Assembly: GCA_022841545.1 (NCBI GenBank)
Contig: JALHRF010000039.1
Location: 1-33,833 of the forward strand
Length of the DNA: 33,833 bases
Direction of reading: 5' to 3'
Source: Bauldia sp.
GTDB taxonomy: Bacteria > Pseudomonadota > Alphaproteobacteria > Rhizobiales > Kaistiaceae
A program made the translations under genes and the position numbers. Positions 7,886 through 15,570 of this stretch are shown here, in pieces (positions within the stretch are counted from its first letter, which is position 1; each line of letters begins with the position of its first letter). Under the pieces are notes generated by a model. It did no database searches and was not told the DNA's origin. It saw only the letters and a list, made by a program, of their open reading frames with translations.

Positions 7886-8757
7886 CCCAGAGCGTACAAA
7901 TCGTCATCCTCGGCCTCACTCTCGGCGGCGTCTACGCGCTGATGGCTTCGGGCATGACCCTGATCTTCGGCGTGATGGGCATCGTCAACCTTGCCCATGC
8001 CGCGTTCATGGTGATGGCCGCCTTCATCGCCTATTTCGCCTTCAAGGGCGTGGGCCTCGACCCAATTCTCTCCATCGTCATCACCATGCCGGTGATGTTC
8101 GTGGTGGGGATCATCGTCTACCGGCTTCTCTTCGCTTCCTCGGTCGGCGATATCCATCGCCGAGGCCCCGTAGTGCTGCTGACCTTTGCGCTGGCGCTCC
8201 TGATCGAGGGCGTGCTCGGCTACGCCTTTTCCAACATCTACCGCTCGACCACACCCTCCTATGCCGCCGAGGCCCTGCTCATCGGGCCGTACTTCATCCC
8301 CGAGGGCCAGTTCTACGCGATGCTGATGTCGATCGCGCTTCTGGTCGGCCTCTGGGCGTTTCTCCAGTACACCAAGCTCGGCTACGCCATTCGCGCCACG
8401 ACTTACAACCGCACCGCGGCGGAGGTGGTGGGCGTCAATGTCGACCGCATCTCGACCATCGTCTTCGGCATCGGCATGGCGCTTGCCGGCGCCTCGGGCT
8501 CGATGCTCTCGTTCCTGTTCTCGTTCTACCCGAGCAAGCACTGGGAATGGGTGGCGATCATGCTTGCCCTCGTCGTCCTCGGCGGCATGGGGAGCCTCCT
8601 CGGGGCGCTGATCGGCGCGCTGGTCCTTTCGGTGGTCGCCGCTTTCGTCGCAGCCGAGTTCGGGCCGACCTGGTCGCCGGTCACCTTCTACCTCGCGCTG
8701 TTCCTGATCCTCCTTTTCCGGCCGCAAGGCCTCCTCGGCAAGAAGCCGGAGCTGTGA
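7882..8757 (+). CDS. ABC transporter permease, LivH type
   Basis: A 291-residue integral membrane permease of the BPD_transp_2 family, with about eight hydrophobic segments. The family N-terminus is clear: LGLTLGGVYALMASGMTLIF followed by GIVNLAHAAF. The ATP-ase coupling region near the middle (YAIRATTYNRTAAEVVGVN) and the GGMGSLLGALIGA segment near the C-terminus also match. It forms the translocation channel with the LivM-type gene that follows. The ATG at 7882 overlaps the ATPase stop by 4 bases, which indicates coupled translation. Confidence 0.93.
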   Translation: MTQSVQIVILGLTLGGVYALMASGMTLIFGVMGIVNLAHAAFMVMAAFIAYFAFKGVGLDPILSIVITMPVMFVVGIIVYRLLFASSVGDIHRRGPVVLLTFALALLIEGVLGYAFSNIYRSTTPSYAAEALLIGPYFIPEGQFYAMLMSIALLVGLWAFLQYTKLGYAIRATTYNRTAAEVVGVNVDRISTIVFGIGMALAGASGSMLSFLFSFYPSKHWEWVAIMLALVVLGGMGSLLGALIGALVLSVVAAFVAAEFGPTWSPVTFYLALFLILLFRPQGLLGKKPEL

Positions 8758-8758
8758 G

Positions 8759-9772
8759 ATGACCGCGCCGGCCGCCAACCTTTCCGAAGCCAAGGCCGCA
8801 GCCCCGTCCGCCTCGCCGGGCAAACGGGGCCTCATGGTGGTCCTGGTGCTGGCCGCACTTCTCTTTCCGCTGCTTCAGCTCGCGGTCGGCGGCTTCAACT
8901 ACTGGCTCCACATGGGCCTTTTCGTCTTCATGAACATCGCCATCGCTTCGAGCTGGAACATCATCGGCGGCTATGCCGGCTACATCTCGCTCGGCCACAA
9001 CGTCTTTTTCGCCATCGGCGGCTACGCGGCGGCGATCCTGTTCGCTTACTTCGGCGTCTCTCCGTTCATCGCCTTCCCGCTTTGCGGGCTGATCGCGATG
9101 GCGTTCGGCTTCCTGATCGGCCTCATCACCCTTCGCGTGCGGGGTCCGACCTTCCTGATCGCGACGATCGCGCTGGTGCTTCTGGCCAAGATCCTTCTCG
9201 ACAACTGGCCCTATATCGGCGGCGCCAACGGCATCAGCCTGCCGCTCCTCGACCTGCCCGTCGAATACGTCAAGCTGCCGTTCTACTACCTGATGCTCCT
9301 CCTCGCCGTCGGCGCCGTCTGGCTCTCCTTCGTGATCCGCCGGTCGAAGTTCGGGCTGGGGCTGCGCGCGATCTCGCAGGACGAGACCAAGGCAGAGGTC
9401 GCCGGCATCCCGACACGCTTTTACAAGACGCTCGCCTTCGCGCTTTCCGGCTTGTTCATCGGCATGGCCGGTGCGCTCTGGGGGTACTACCTCACCTATC
9501 TCAGCCCCGCGATCTTCCTCTCGATCCTGGTCGGCGCGAAGTTCGTGCTGATGACCATTCTCGGCGGCCGGGGCACGGTATCGGGCCCCGTGGTGGGCGC
9601 CATCGTCTTCGTCCTCGCCAACGAGTTCTTCGTCGCCTGGTTCGGCGCGACCGAGCTCAACCTCGCAGCCACCGGGCTGATGCTGATCCTGGTCCTCCTC
9701 TTCTTCCCGGAAGGGATCATCGGCACGCTCCGGAAGAACGGCCGGCTGCCCAGGATGCTCGACTGGGATTAG
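8759..9772 (+). CDS. ABC transporter permease, LivM type
   Basis: A 337-residue inner-membrane permease of the LivM type, last gene of the importer operon. A cytoplasmic N-terminal stretch of about 25 residues is followed by multiple hydrophobic segments. LivM hallmarks include YAGYISLGHNVFFAIGGYAA (near residue 75), the EAA-like loop LRAISQDETKAEVAGI, and GGRGTVSGPVVGA near the C-terminus. It starts one base after the LivH-type stop. Its own stop (9770-9772) directly abuts the stop of the convergent hydrolase gene, so there is no room for a terminator between the two operons. Confidence 0.93.
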   Translation: MTAPAANLSEAKAAAPSASPGKRGLMVVLVLAALLFPLLQLAVGGFNYWLHMGLFVFMNIAIASSWNIIGGYAGYISLGHNVFFAIGGYAAAILFAYFGVSPFIAFPLCGLIAMAFGFLIGLITLRVRGPTFLIATIALVLLAKILLDNWPYIGGANGISLPLLDLPVEYVKLPFYYLMLLLAVGAVWLSFVIRRSKFGLGLRAISQDETKAEVAGIPTRFYKTLAFALSGLFIGMAGALWGYYLTYLSPAIFLSILVGAKFVLMTILGGRGTVSGPVVGAIVFVLANEFFVAWFGATELNLAATGLMLILVLLFFPEGIIGTLRKNGRLPRMLDWD

Positions 9773-10537
9773 TCAGCCCAGCTTCGGAACCCGCAGGTCG
9801 AGGAAGGGCGTGATCGCCCGGACAACCTCCTCGACCGCATGAAGATGCGGTGCGTGCCCGACGCCTGGCAGTTCCATCATCGAGGCGTCGGGGAGCCGCT
9901 CGGCCAGTTCCCTCCCCATGGCCGGCGGCGTCGCGGCATCCTGCTCCCCGACCACGATCAGCGTCGGGTTGCGGATCGAAGCAAGTTCATCCGAAAGATC
10001 GAGGGTCGCCAGTGAACGGGCGGCTGCCGCGAAGACCGCCGGGTCGATCGCCGTGAAGAGCGCCTTTCGCTCGGCGATTAGCTCAGGGTGAGCGGCGATC
10101 ACCTCGTCCGTGAACATGCGCTTGACCGCAATGTCGGCGACCGAGGCCATGCCTTCCCGCTCCACCTTGTCGGCAAGGCCGCGGAACGTGGCGCGGCCCA
10201 CTTCGGGAAAAGCTACGCCGCCGCCGATCAGCACAATCCTCCCGACCTTCGCGGGGTGACGAATGGCGAGGGTGAGCGCAACAAATCCGCCGAGTCCATT
10301 GCCGAGAATGTCGGCCGGTCCGGCAATTCCCAATGCGTCAAGCGCATCGGCGATCCGATCGGCATAGCCGCCCAGCGGCTCAGCCGGGGGCGATGTGCCG
10401 AAGCCGGGAAGATTGATGAGGATCAGCCGGCGCGTCGAAGCAAGGGCCGCGGCGAGCGGGTCGAAGGACGAGCGATCGCTCAGGAGGGAATGAAGCAGGA
10501 CGAGAACCGGCCCGTCCCCCAGAATTTCTACATCCAT
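9773..10537 (-). CDS. Alpha/beta hydrolase-fold protein with the nucleophile serine replaced by glycine
   Basis: A 254-residue single-domain alpha/beta hydrolase fold protein. The oxyanion-hole region LLHSLLSD is at residues 14-21, the acid is probably D200 in VVGEQDAATPP and the histidine H228 in GVGHAPH. The nucleophile elbow, normally GxSxGG, reads GNGLGG (79-84), so the catalytic serine is glycine 81. It is therefore probably not an ordinary esterase: it may be a non-catalytic homologue or use a different chemistry. The start at 10537 gives the usual short N-terminus and has GAGGGA upstream; a longer in-frame start at 10624 is less likely. It is the last gene of the minus-strand array, 117 bases after the DenD-like gene. 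Confidence 0.8.
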   Translation of the reverse strand: MDVEILGDGPVLVLLHSLLSDRSSFDPLAAALASTRRLILINLPGFGTSPPAEPLGGYADRIADALDALGIAGPADILGNGLGGFVALTLAIRHPAKVGRIVLIGGGVAFPEVGRATFRGLADKVEREGMASVADIAVKRMFTDEVIAAHPELIAERKALFTAIDPAVFAAAARSLATLDLSDELASIRNPTLIVVGEQDAATPPAMGRELAERLPDASMMELPGVGHAPHLHAVEEVVRAITPFLDLRVPKLG

Positions 10538-10654
10538 CTCGCTGAGGTCCCTCAAGTGGTGGCTCCCGCAATTCGAACGCCTGTGACATGGCCACCATGC
10601 CATGACTTCGGTCTGGCGTCCCATGCGGTGCGACGGGCCGATGTCGATCCCCGG

Positions 10655-11659
10655 TCAGCGGGCCCAGGTCCCGCCGAGGTCGTCCTCGATATGGATCCGG
10701 ATGATATCGTCGAAACTGCCCTCTGGGCCGAGCCCCAGGCCGTCGGCGCGAAAGCCGAGCGCGTCGGCCCGATCCGTCGTGAAGCGTTGCGGCAACCCGG
10801 CGGCGATCGCCTCCATCGCCGGGTCGGGCTCGTGCCTGATGCGCTTCACGACCTTGTCGCCGGCGACCGTCCGGAGCGCCGCAATCTCCTCGCCAACCGT
10901 CGCCGAGATGCCGGGCATGGTCAGGCTTCTGCGCTCACCGAGGCGCGCCCCGTCGATCGAGGCGGCGTGCACGAGATAGGCGACAGCGGCACGCGGGCTC
11001 GAGAACCAGTGGCGTACCGACTCGCGGACGGGAAGAACCGCCTCCCGGCCGGCGAGCGGTTCGCGGACGATGTTGGAGAAGAAGCCGGACGAACCATAGG
11101 TCGGCGCCCCCGGTCGAACGCAGATGGTGGGAAGCCTGATGCCTATCCCGTCGACGAAGCCACGCCGCGTGTAGTCGGCGAGGAGCAGTTCCGACATAGC
11201 CTTCTGCGTGCCGTAGGAACTCTGCGGCGTATGGAAGAAGTCCTCCGGAATGACCTCGGGGTACGGCGTCCCATAGACGGCGGTCGACGACGCGTAGACA
11301 AGTCTCGGGCAGTACCCCTCGCCCACCCGTCTTGCCGCGTCGAGAAGCCCGCGCGTGGTGTCGAAGTTGATGCGGTAGCCAGCCGGAAAGTCCGATTCCG
11401 CCTGCCCCATGACCGTGGCGGCGAGGTGAAAGATCGCATCCGGACGACCCGCGAGAATGCGCTCGGCGAAGCGGGCATTGGCTATGTCACCGGTCTCGAT
11501 CTCGGCCTGCGGCGACGGGTTGGCATCGGACGACGGAGGCAGCGCATCGACCAGGATCAGGGACTCGATCTCGCGACCCGCGAGTTGCCCGGACGTCGCC
11601 AGCCACGCGGCGAGCTTTCGCCCGATCATGCCGTTCGCGCCGACGATCGCCACCTTCAT
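10655..11659 (-). CDS. denD: NAD-dependent epimerase/dehydrogenase, D-erythronate dehydrogenase (DenD)-like
   Basis: A 334-residue extended short-chain dehydrogenase. The NAD motif GANGMIG is at residues 7-13, the active-site serines in YASSTAVYG (122-130) and the catalytic pair in SYGTQK (Y149, K153). The combination IFHLAATV, ELLLADYTRRGFVDGIGIRL, PTICVRP, REPLAGREAVLPV and TMPGISATVGEEI recalls D-erythronate dehydrogenase, which oxidises D-erythronate at C2 with NAD in tetronate catabolism. This is recognition from memory, and the usual partner genes (a four-carbon acid sugar kinase and others) are absent, so another sugar acid is possible. The ATG at 11659 has GGCGAG at good spacing; a GTG at 11668 overlapping the upstream stop is an alternative. 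Confidence 0.78.
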   Translation of the reverse strand: MKVAIVGANGMIGRKLAAWLATSGQLAGREIESLILVDALPPSSDANPSPQAEIETGDIANARFAERILAGRPDAIFHLAATVMGQAESDFPAGYRINFDTTRGLLDAARRVGEGYCPRLVYASSTAVYGTPYPEVIPEDFFHTPQSSYGTQKAMSELLLADYTRRGFVDGIGIRLPTICVRPGAPTYGSSGFFSNIVREPLAGREAVLPVRESVRHWFSSPRAAVAYLVHAASIDGARLGERRSLTMPGISATVGEEIAALRTVAGDKVVKRIRHEPDPAMEAIAAGLPQRFTTDRADALGFRADGLGLGPEGSFDDIIRIHIEDDLGGTWAR

Positions 11660-11664
11660 GTCAT

Positions 11665-12483
11665 TCACTCGCCGCTGTCGAGGAAGGTCGCGGTCGCCAA
11701 AGTGTCGAGCGGCAGGCGGCTTACTTCGTGAATGAGGCCGGCAAGACGCACGGCAGCGTGCCCGACCAGCGCCTTGCCTATCGCGGCCGTGGCCAGACGT
11801 GCGTCTCCCATAGCACCATAGGGGTTGAGGTCCTGGCTGAGCCAGCCGAAGCCCGCGAGGTAGCCGTCGCCTGGATCGGCTGCGAGATGCTCGCCCGCGG
11901 CCGCAATCGATCGCGCTGTGGAAGGGAAATCCCTTATCTCCGAGGCGACGACCAGATCGGGGCGGATGTGGAGCATCATTGCCGTCTCGATCGCCCCCCC
12001 ATGATAACCGAAGCGCCCCTCCTCCTCGGGGAAATGCGCGCGCGGCAGATCGCTCCAGAACCAGCTCGTATAGGCCGCGAGCATGCCCCGTCGGCGGAGC
12101 GCGACCGCTGTCGGCTGAAGCAGCGCCGCCTGTCCGCCGTGGCTGTTGAAGAGCAGTGCGCGACGAACGCCGCTGGCACGCACGCTGTCGAAGATCGCCG
12201 TCCAGATGCCGATCAGGGCCGCCGCCTCATGGCTCAGCGTTCCCGGATAGGCCTCGTGTTCAAACGACGTCCCGACCGCCTGCTCCGGCAACACCAGAAC
12301 CGGGCCGGCCGCACCGAGGATCTCCAGCGTCTCGGCGACGATTCCGCGGTTGATCATGGTGTCGGTTCCCACCGGAAGGTGCGGGCCATGCTGCTCGACG
12401 GCGGCAACCGGGAGGAGCGCTACCGTCTCCGGAGGCAGCCGCGTGAAATCCGCGGTGGTAAGGTCGACCCAGTACTTGCTCAC
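11665..12483 (-). CDS. Creatininase-family metal-dependent amidohydrolase
   Basis: A 272-residue member of the creatininase/creatinine amidohydrolase family, which hydrolyses cyclic amides or formamides with a two-metal centre (creatininase, and FAPy hydrolases of flavin and deazaflavin synthesis). Metal-ligand motif EQHGPHLPVGTD is at residues 30-41, the YPGTLS segment at 79-84, the second metal motif at 113-118 and HGGAIET at 161-167. The second motif reads NSHGGQ instead of the common NGHGGN. The start is GTG at 12483, overlapping the upstream stop in a GTGA arrangement. In this operon it might open a cyclic amide aglycone or remove a formyl group after glycosidic cleavage; that role is inferred from context only. 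Confidence 0.87.
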   Translation of the reverse strand: MSKYWVDLTTADFTRLPPETVALLPVAAVEQHGPHLPVGTDTMINRGIVAETLEILGAAGPVLVLPEQAVGTSFEHEAYPGTLSHEAAALIGIWTAIFDSVRASGVRRALLFNSHGGQAALLQPTAVALRRRGMLAAYTSWFWSDLPRAHFPEEEGRFGYHGGAIETAMMLHIRPDLVVASEIRDFPSTARSIAAAGEHLAADPGDGYLAGFGWLSQDLNPYGAMGDARLATAAIGKALVGHAAVRLAGLIHEVSRLPLDTLATATFLDSGE

Positions 12484-13520
12484 GCTCTTCCTCCGCCATC
12501 GCCGGTCAGCGCCGCAAGCGCACGACCCGTCTCAGCCAGGTTGATGCGATTGACCCGCTCGATCTCGGCCAGGATGTCTTCCGGAAACCAATTCGTGTGC
12601 GCCCAGGCCGCCGCCACCGCGCCGGCGATCATGGCGATGGTGTCGCTGTCGTTGCCGCCGTTGACCGCGGCGAGGATGGCGGCCAATGGGTCCCCGTCCG
12701 AGGCAACCGCAAGGCCGATCGCGGTGGGTACGGCTTCGGCCATGGCGACGCCATTGCCCACTTCAGCCTCGAGCGCGATCATCGCCGCTCCGAGGTCCCC
12801 GCGGTATCGATCGGCGATGCCGAGCGCGATATCGAGCCGGCGGAGGACGCTCGCACCGCCCACAATCCGCCCGCGGAGACGGCCCTCCGCCTCCCCCCGC
12901 CTCGCACCTTCGAGCGCGGCAGTCCCGATATCGCCGGTGGCGAGATCGGCAAGACCGGCCGCGACCGCACCTGCAACGGCGCCGGCGCCGGCAAAGGCAA
13001 CCTGCGTTGCATGGGTCGGGATCGACAAGATCGCGGCAACGCTTGCCGCGTCGCCAATGTCGCCGGGGTTCGCCGCGCCGGCGACCGGCGCGCGCATCGC
13101 CGCACCGTTCGATGCGCCAAAGCTGCAGGAATAAGGCTCGGACGCGATGCCGATCACCCTTCCCTGCCTGATCCGCTCGATGGCGACACGCGTCGTCGGA
13201 CCGGCGAACCGACGAAAAGTCTCCTCATCGTCGGCCCATATGAGGAGCCCCCTCTCGGCATCCTCGACGGTCGGCCTCCCGTTGCTGCGGAGAAGGACGT
13301 CGGCCATCGCCAACATCTGCGTGGCATCGTCGGTCAAGCGGCCCGGCTCCATGCCGCGGGCAAAGGGCGCCCGCTCGGGGGCGCGCAGGAGGCCGGTCAC
13401 AGGCTTCCCGAAGACCGACACGATCTCGTCGCGCTGCATACCTTCGGTGGCCGCCCCAAGGGCATCGCCGAGGCATGCCGCCGCAAGCACCGCGTTGATG
13501 CGCCTGGCAAGGTCATTCAT
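12480..13520 (-). CDS. ADP-ribosylglycohydrolase-family protein
   Basis: A 346-residue protein of the ADP_ribosyl_GH (DraG) family, all-helical magnesium-dependent N- or O-glycosidases acting on ribosyl linkages. The N-terminal AACLGDALGAATEGM (residues 14-28), the metal motif LTDDAT (62-67) and the C-terminal GGNDSDTIA (288-296) supply the usual Mg ligands. The true start is the ATG at 13520, overlapping the kinase stop in ATGA; the longer open frame upstream lies inside the kinase gene. E. coli has a comparable pairing, yegU (this family) with yegV (PfkB kinase) and yegT (nucleoside transporter), which supports a nucleoside-catabolic role rather than reversal of protein ADP-ribosylation. 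Confidence 0.9.
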   Translation of the reverse strand: MNDLARRINAVLAAACLGDALGAATEGMQRDEIVSVFGKPVTGLLRAPERAPFARGMEPGRLTDDATQMLAMADVLLRSNGRPTVEDAERGLLIWADDEETFRRFAGPTTRVAIERIRQGRVIGIASEPYSCSFGASNGAAMRAPVAGAANPGDIGDAASVAAILSIPTHATQVAFAGAGAVAGAVAAGLADLATGDIGTAALEGARRGEAEGRLRGRIVGGASVLRRLDIALGIADRYRGDLGAAMIALEAEVGNGVAMAEAVPTAIGLAVASDGDPLAAILAAVNGGNDSDTIAMIAGAVAAAWAHTNWFPEDILAEIERVNRINLAETGRALAALTGDGGGRA

Positions 13521-14464
13521 GTCGCGACGAACTCGTCCAGCCGGTGCGCCACCAGCGTCGCGGCCGTTGCGATCACCGCGCTCCATCCAGTCGACTCGCC
13601 GGCAACGAACCGGCTTGCCGCGGCAACCCCCGACCGCGTCGCCGCTTCGTTCGATGCGCCATCGAGACGCGCCCGGACAAAGCTGGCCGCAAATGTGTCG
13701 CCGGCCGCCGTGGTGTTGACCGCCACAACCGGCGGCGCAGGTACATAGGCGACTTCGCCGCCATCCGCCACGACAGCCCCGGAAGAGCCCAACGTGACGA
13801 CGACCGTGCGGCGTCCATCGGCCAGCGCCAGGGCGCACATGCCCGCCGTGGCAATCTGGTCCGCACGGTCATGGGGCCGCCACCATGAAAGGAACTGCGC
13901 GTTGGTGCAAAGGATATCCGCACCGCCAACCGCCTCCATCGCGCGGCCAAATCCGACCCGCTCGACCTCGGGGAGTTCGAGATCGATCAGGATCGCGGCG
14001 TCGGCGGCTTTGGCCTTGGAAACCGCGTTTCGGACCGGATCGGGATGAAACAGGTTGGAGATCACCCAGTCGCCGGCCCTCGGGCTGAGTTGTTCGCCAA
14101 TCCTGAGCAGGGCCGCCTCGGGCAAAGCGTCGATGATGATGGCCCGTTCCCCCGTGCGGTCGACGATCACAACAGGCGTCGCGGTGCGCAGGCCCGCCGG
14201 GTGCATGATTCCATTTGTGTCGATCCCCCGCCCGTCGAGGTCGGCCATGACGATCCGCCCCGCTTCATCGTCACCCACCGCGCTGTAGAGCGTCACTCGA
14301 ACGCCCCATTGCGCGAGATGGACCGCAACCCACAGCGGCGGTCCGCCAACTATGTCGCGATAGGCCTTGGCGAAGGCCTTCTCGTCGTGTCCCGGCAGCC
14401 GGTCGACGTGATAGACGCGATCGCAGGCGAGCGGTCCGACGACGTGTGCCCTTGCCGTGCTCAT
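13517..14464 (-). CDS. PfkB-family carbohydrate/nucleoside kinase
   Basis: A 315-residue ribokinase-fold kinase that should phosphorylate a sugar or nucleoside hydroxyl with ATP. The C-terminal PfkB signature with the anion hole and catalytic base reads NTTAAGDTF (residues 250-258, base D256). The N-terminal signature is unusual: GGPPLWVAVHLAQWG (40-54) lacks the asparagine common in GGxxxNxA. An Asp (D15) stands where substrate-hydroxyl ligands are found in the family. It overlaps both neighbours by 4 bases (14461-14464 and 13517-13520), so it is tightly coupled to the ATPase and the ADP-ribosylglycohydrolase-family gene. Likely substrate: the sugar or nucleoside released or carried in by this module. 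Confidence 0.88.
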   Translation of the reverse strand: MSTARAHVVGPLACDRVYHVDRLPGHDEKAFAKAYRDIVGGPPLWVAVHLAQWGVRVTLYSAVGDDEAGRIVMADLDGRGIDTNGIMHPAGLRTATPVVIVDRTGERAIIIDALPEAALLRIGEQLSPRAGDWVISNLFHPDPVRNAVSKAKAADAAILIDLELPEVERVGFGRAMEAVGGADILCTNAQFLSWWRPHDRADQIATAGMCALALADGRRTVVVTLGSSGAVVADGGEVAYVPAPPVVAVNTTAAGDTFAASFVRARLDGASNEAATRSGVAAASRFVAGESTGWSAVIATAATLVAHRLDEFVAT

Positions 14465-15561
14465 GGCCCCGAACCCGCCTCAATCCGTACACCGGTCTTG
14501 GCGTCGAAGACCGGCGGCACTCCGTCGAGAGCCACGCCGACCTCACCACCTTCGTCGCTGACCGGGCCGGCGCTGCGAACGATCACCCGCTCCGACCCGA
14601 TGTCGACATAAACGAGCCGCTCGGCACCGAGATACTCGATCGAGCGGATACGGCCGCGGATCGCCCCCGGACTGTCCGGCGAGACGATGCGGAGCCGTTC
14701 TGGGCGAAGCGCCACCGTGAACGCCGCGGGATCGCGCGGCAGCGCTGCGGCCACCGCATCGGGCGGCCGCCATGCGCTCCCGCCGAGATCGAGGACACCC
14801 CCCTCCCCACGCCTCACCCGGACGAGGGCCGCAGGTGGGCTGCCGACGAAGGACGCGACGAAGGCCTGCGCGGGCTCCTCGTAGATGCGCTCTGGCGTGT
14901 CGTGCTGGAGAATTCGCCCGTCCTTCATAACGGCAATCCGGTCGGCGAGCGTCATCGCTTCGGCCTGGTCGTGAGTGACCATGATCGTGGTCAGCCCCGT
15001 CCGCTGGTGCAATTCCCGGATTTCAACGCGGACGCTCGAGCGCAGCACCGCGTCGAGATTGCTGAGCGGCTCGTCGAGGAGGAGGAGGCGCGGCCCGATG
15101 ACGATGGCGCGGGCGAGCGCCACCCGTTGCTGCTGGCCGCCCGAAAGTTCCGCCGGCTTCCTGGCCTCCAGTCCGTCGAGCTTGACCAGCGCCAGCGCCT
15201 CGCGGATGCGGGTGGCCGCCGCGTCGCCGCGAATGCCGCGCATATCGAGACCGAAGCGCACATTCTCCGCCACGCTCAAATGCGGAAACAGCGCATAATT
15301 CTGGAACACCAGTCCAATATCGCGACGGTGCGCGGGCAGGCCATCGATCGCGGTTCCGTCCAGGCCGATCGCACCGGAATCCGCCGTCAGCAGTCCAGCG
15401 ATGATCTTGAGAAGGGTCGACTTTCCGCACCCGCTCTCGCCGAGGAGGACCGTGAACGCTCCCCGTCCAACGGTCAACGACACCCCGTGCAGCGCCACAG
15501 TCGCCTTGTAGGACTTCCGGACGTCGCTGATCGCAAGATAGGGGGCGTCGGTTGAAGCCAT
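14461..15561 (-). CDS. ABC transporter ATP-binding protein, PotA/UgpC type
   Basis: A 366-residue ATPase with an N-terminal nucleotide-binding domain and a C-terminal TOBE-like domain. Walker A GESGCGKST is at residues 41-49, Q-loop in VFQNYALFPH, signature LSGGQQQR (139-146), Walker B LLLLDEPLSNLD (159-170) and switch histidine in VTHDQ. The last 100 residues, with FTVALRPERLRIV, match the TOBE region of polyamine, iron and sugar importers. It powers the importer formed by the two permeases and the PotD-type binding protein upstream. Start 9 bases after the nucleoside phosphorylase stop. Confidence 0.93.
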   Translation of the reverse strand: MASTDAPYLAISDVRKSYKATVALHGVSLTVGRGAFTVLLGESGCGKSTLLKIIAGLLTADSGAIGLDGTAIDGLPAHRRDIGLVFQNYALFPHLSVAENVRFGLDMRGIRGDAAATRIREALALVKLDGLEARKPAELSGGQQQRVALARAIVIGPRLLLLDEPLSNLDAVLRSSVRVEIRELHQRTGLTTIMVTHDQAEAMTLADRIAVMKDGRILQHDTPERIYEEPAQAFVASFVGSPPAALVRVRRGEGGVLDLGGSAWRPPDAVAAALPRDPAAFTVALRPERLRIVSPDSPGAIRGRIRSIEYLGAERLVYVDIGSERVIVRSAGPVSDEGGEVGVALDGVPPVFDAKTGVRIEAGSGP

Positions 15562-15570
15562 TGTCCCTGC

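Noticed and set aside
7066-8757. Apparent fusion of an Arg/Pro-rich region to the LivH-type permease
   Set aside because: The N-terminal part is the LivF-type gene in the wrong frame; the permease start at 7882 overlaps the LivF stop in a normal ATGA.
10088-11731. A 547-codon plus-strand open frame
   Set aside because: Antisense to the hydrolase and DenD-like genes; low-complexity composition and no recognisable fold.
12480-13520. ADP-ribosylglycohydrolase gene as part of a toxin-antitoxin or phage defence system
   Set aside because: There is no ADP-ribosyltransferase partner; the 4-base overlaps with a sugar kinase and amidohydrolase and the linked importer point to metabolism.
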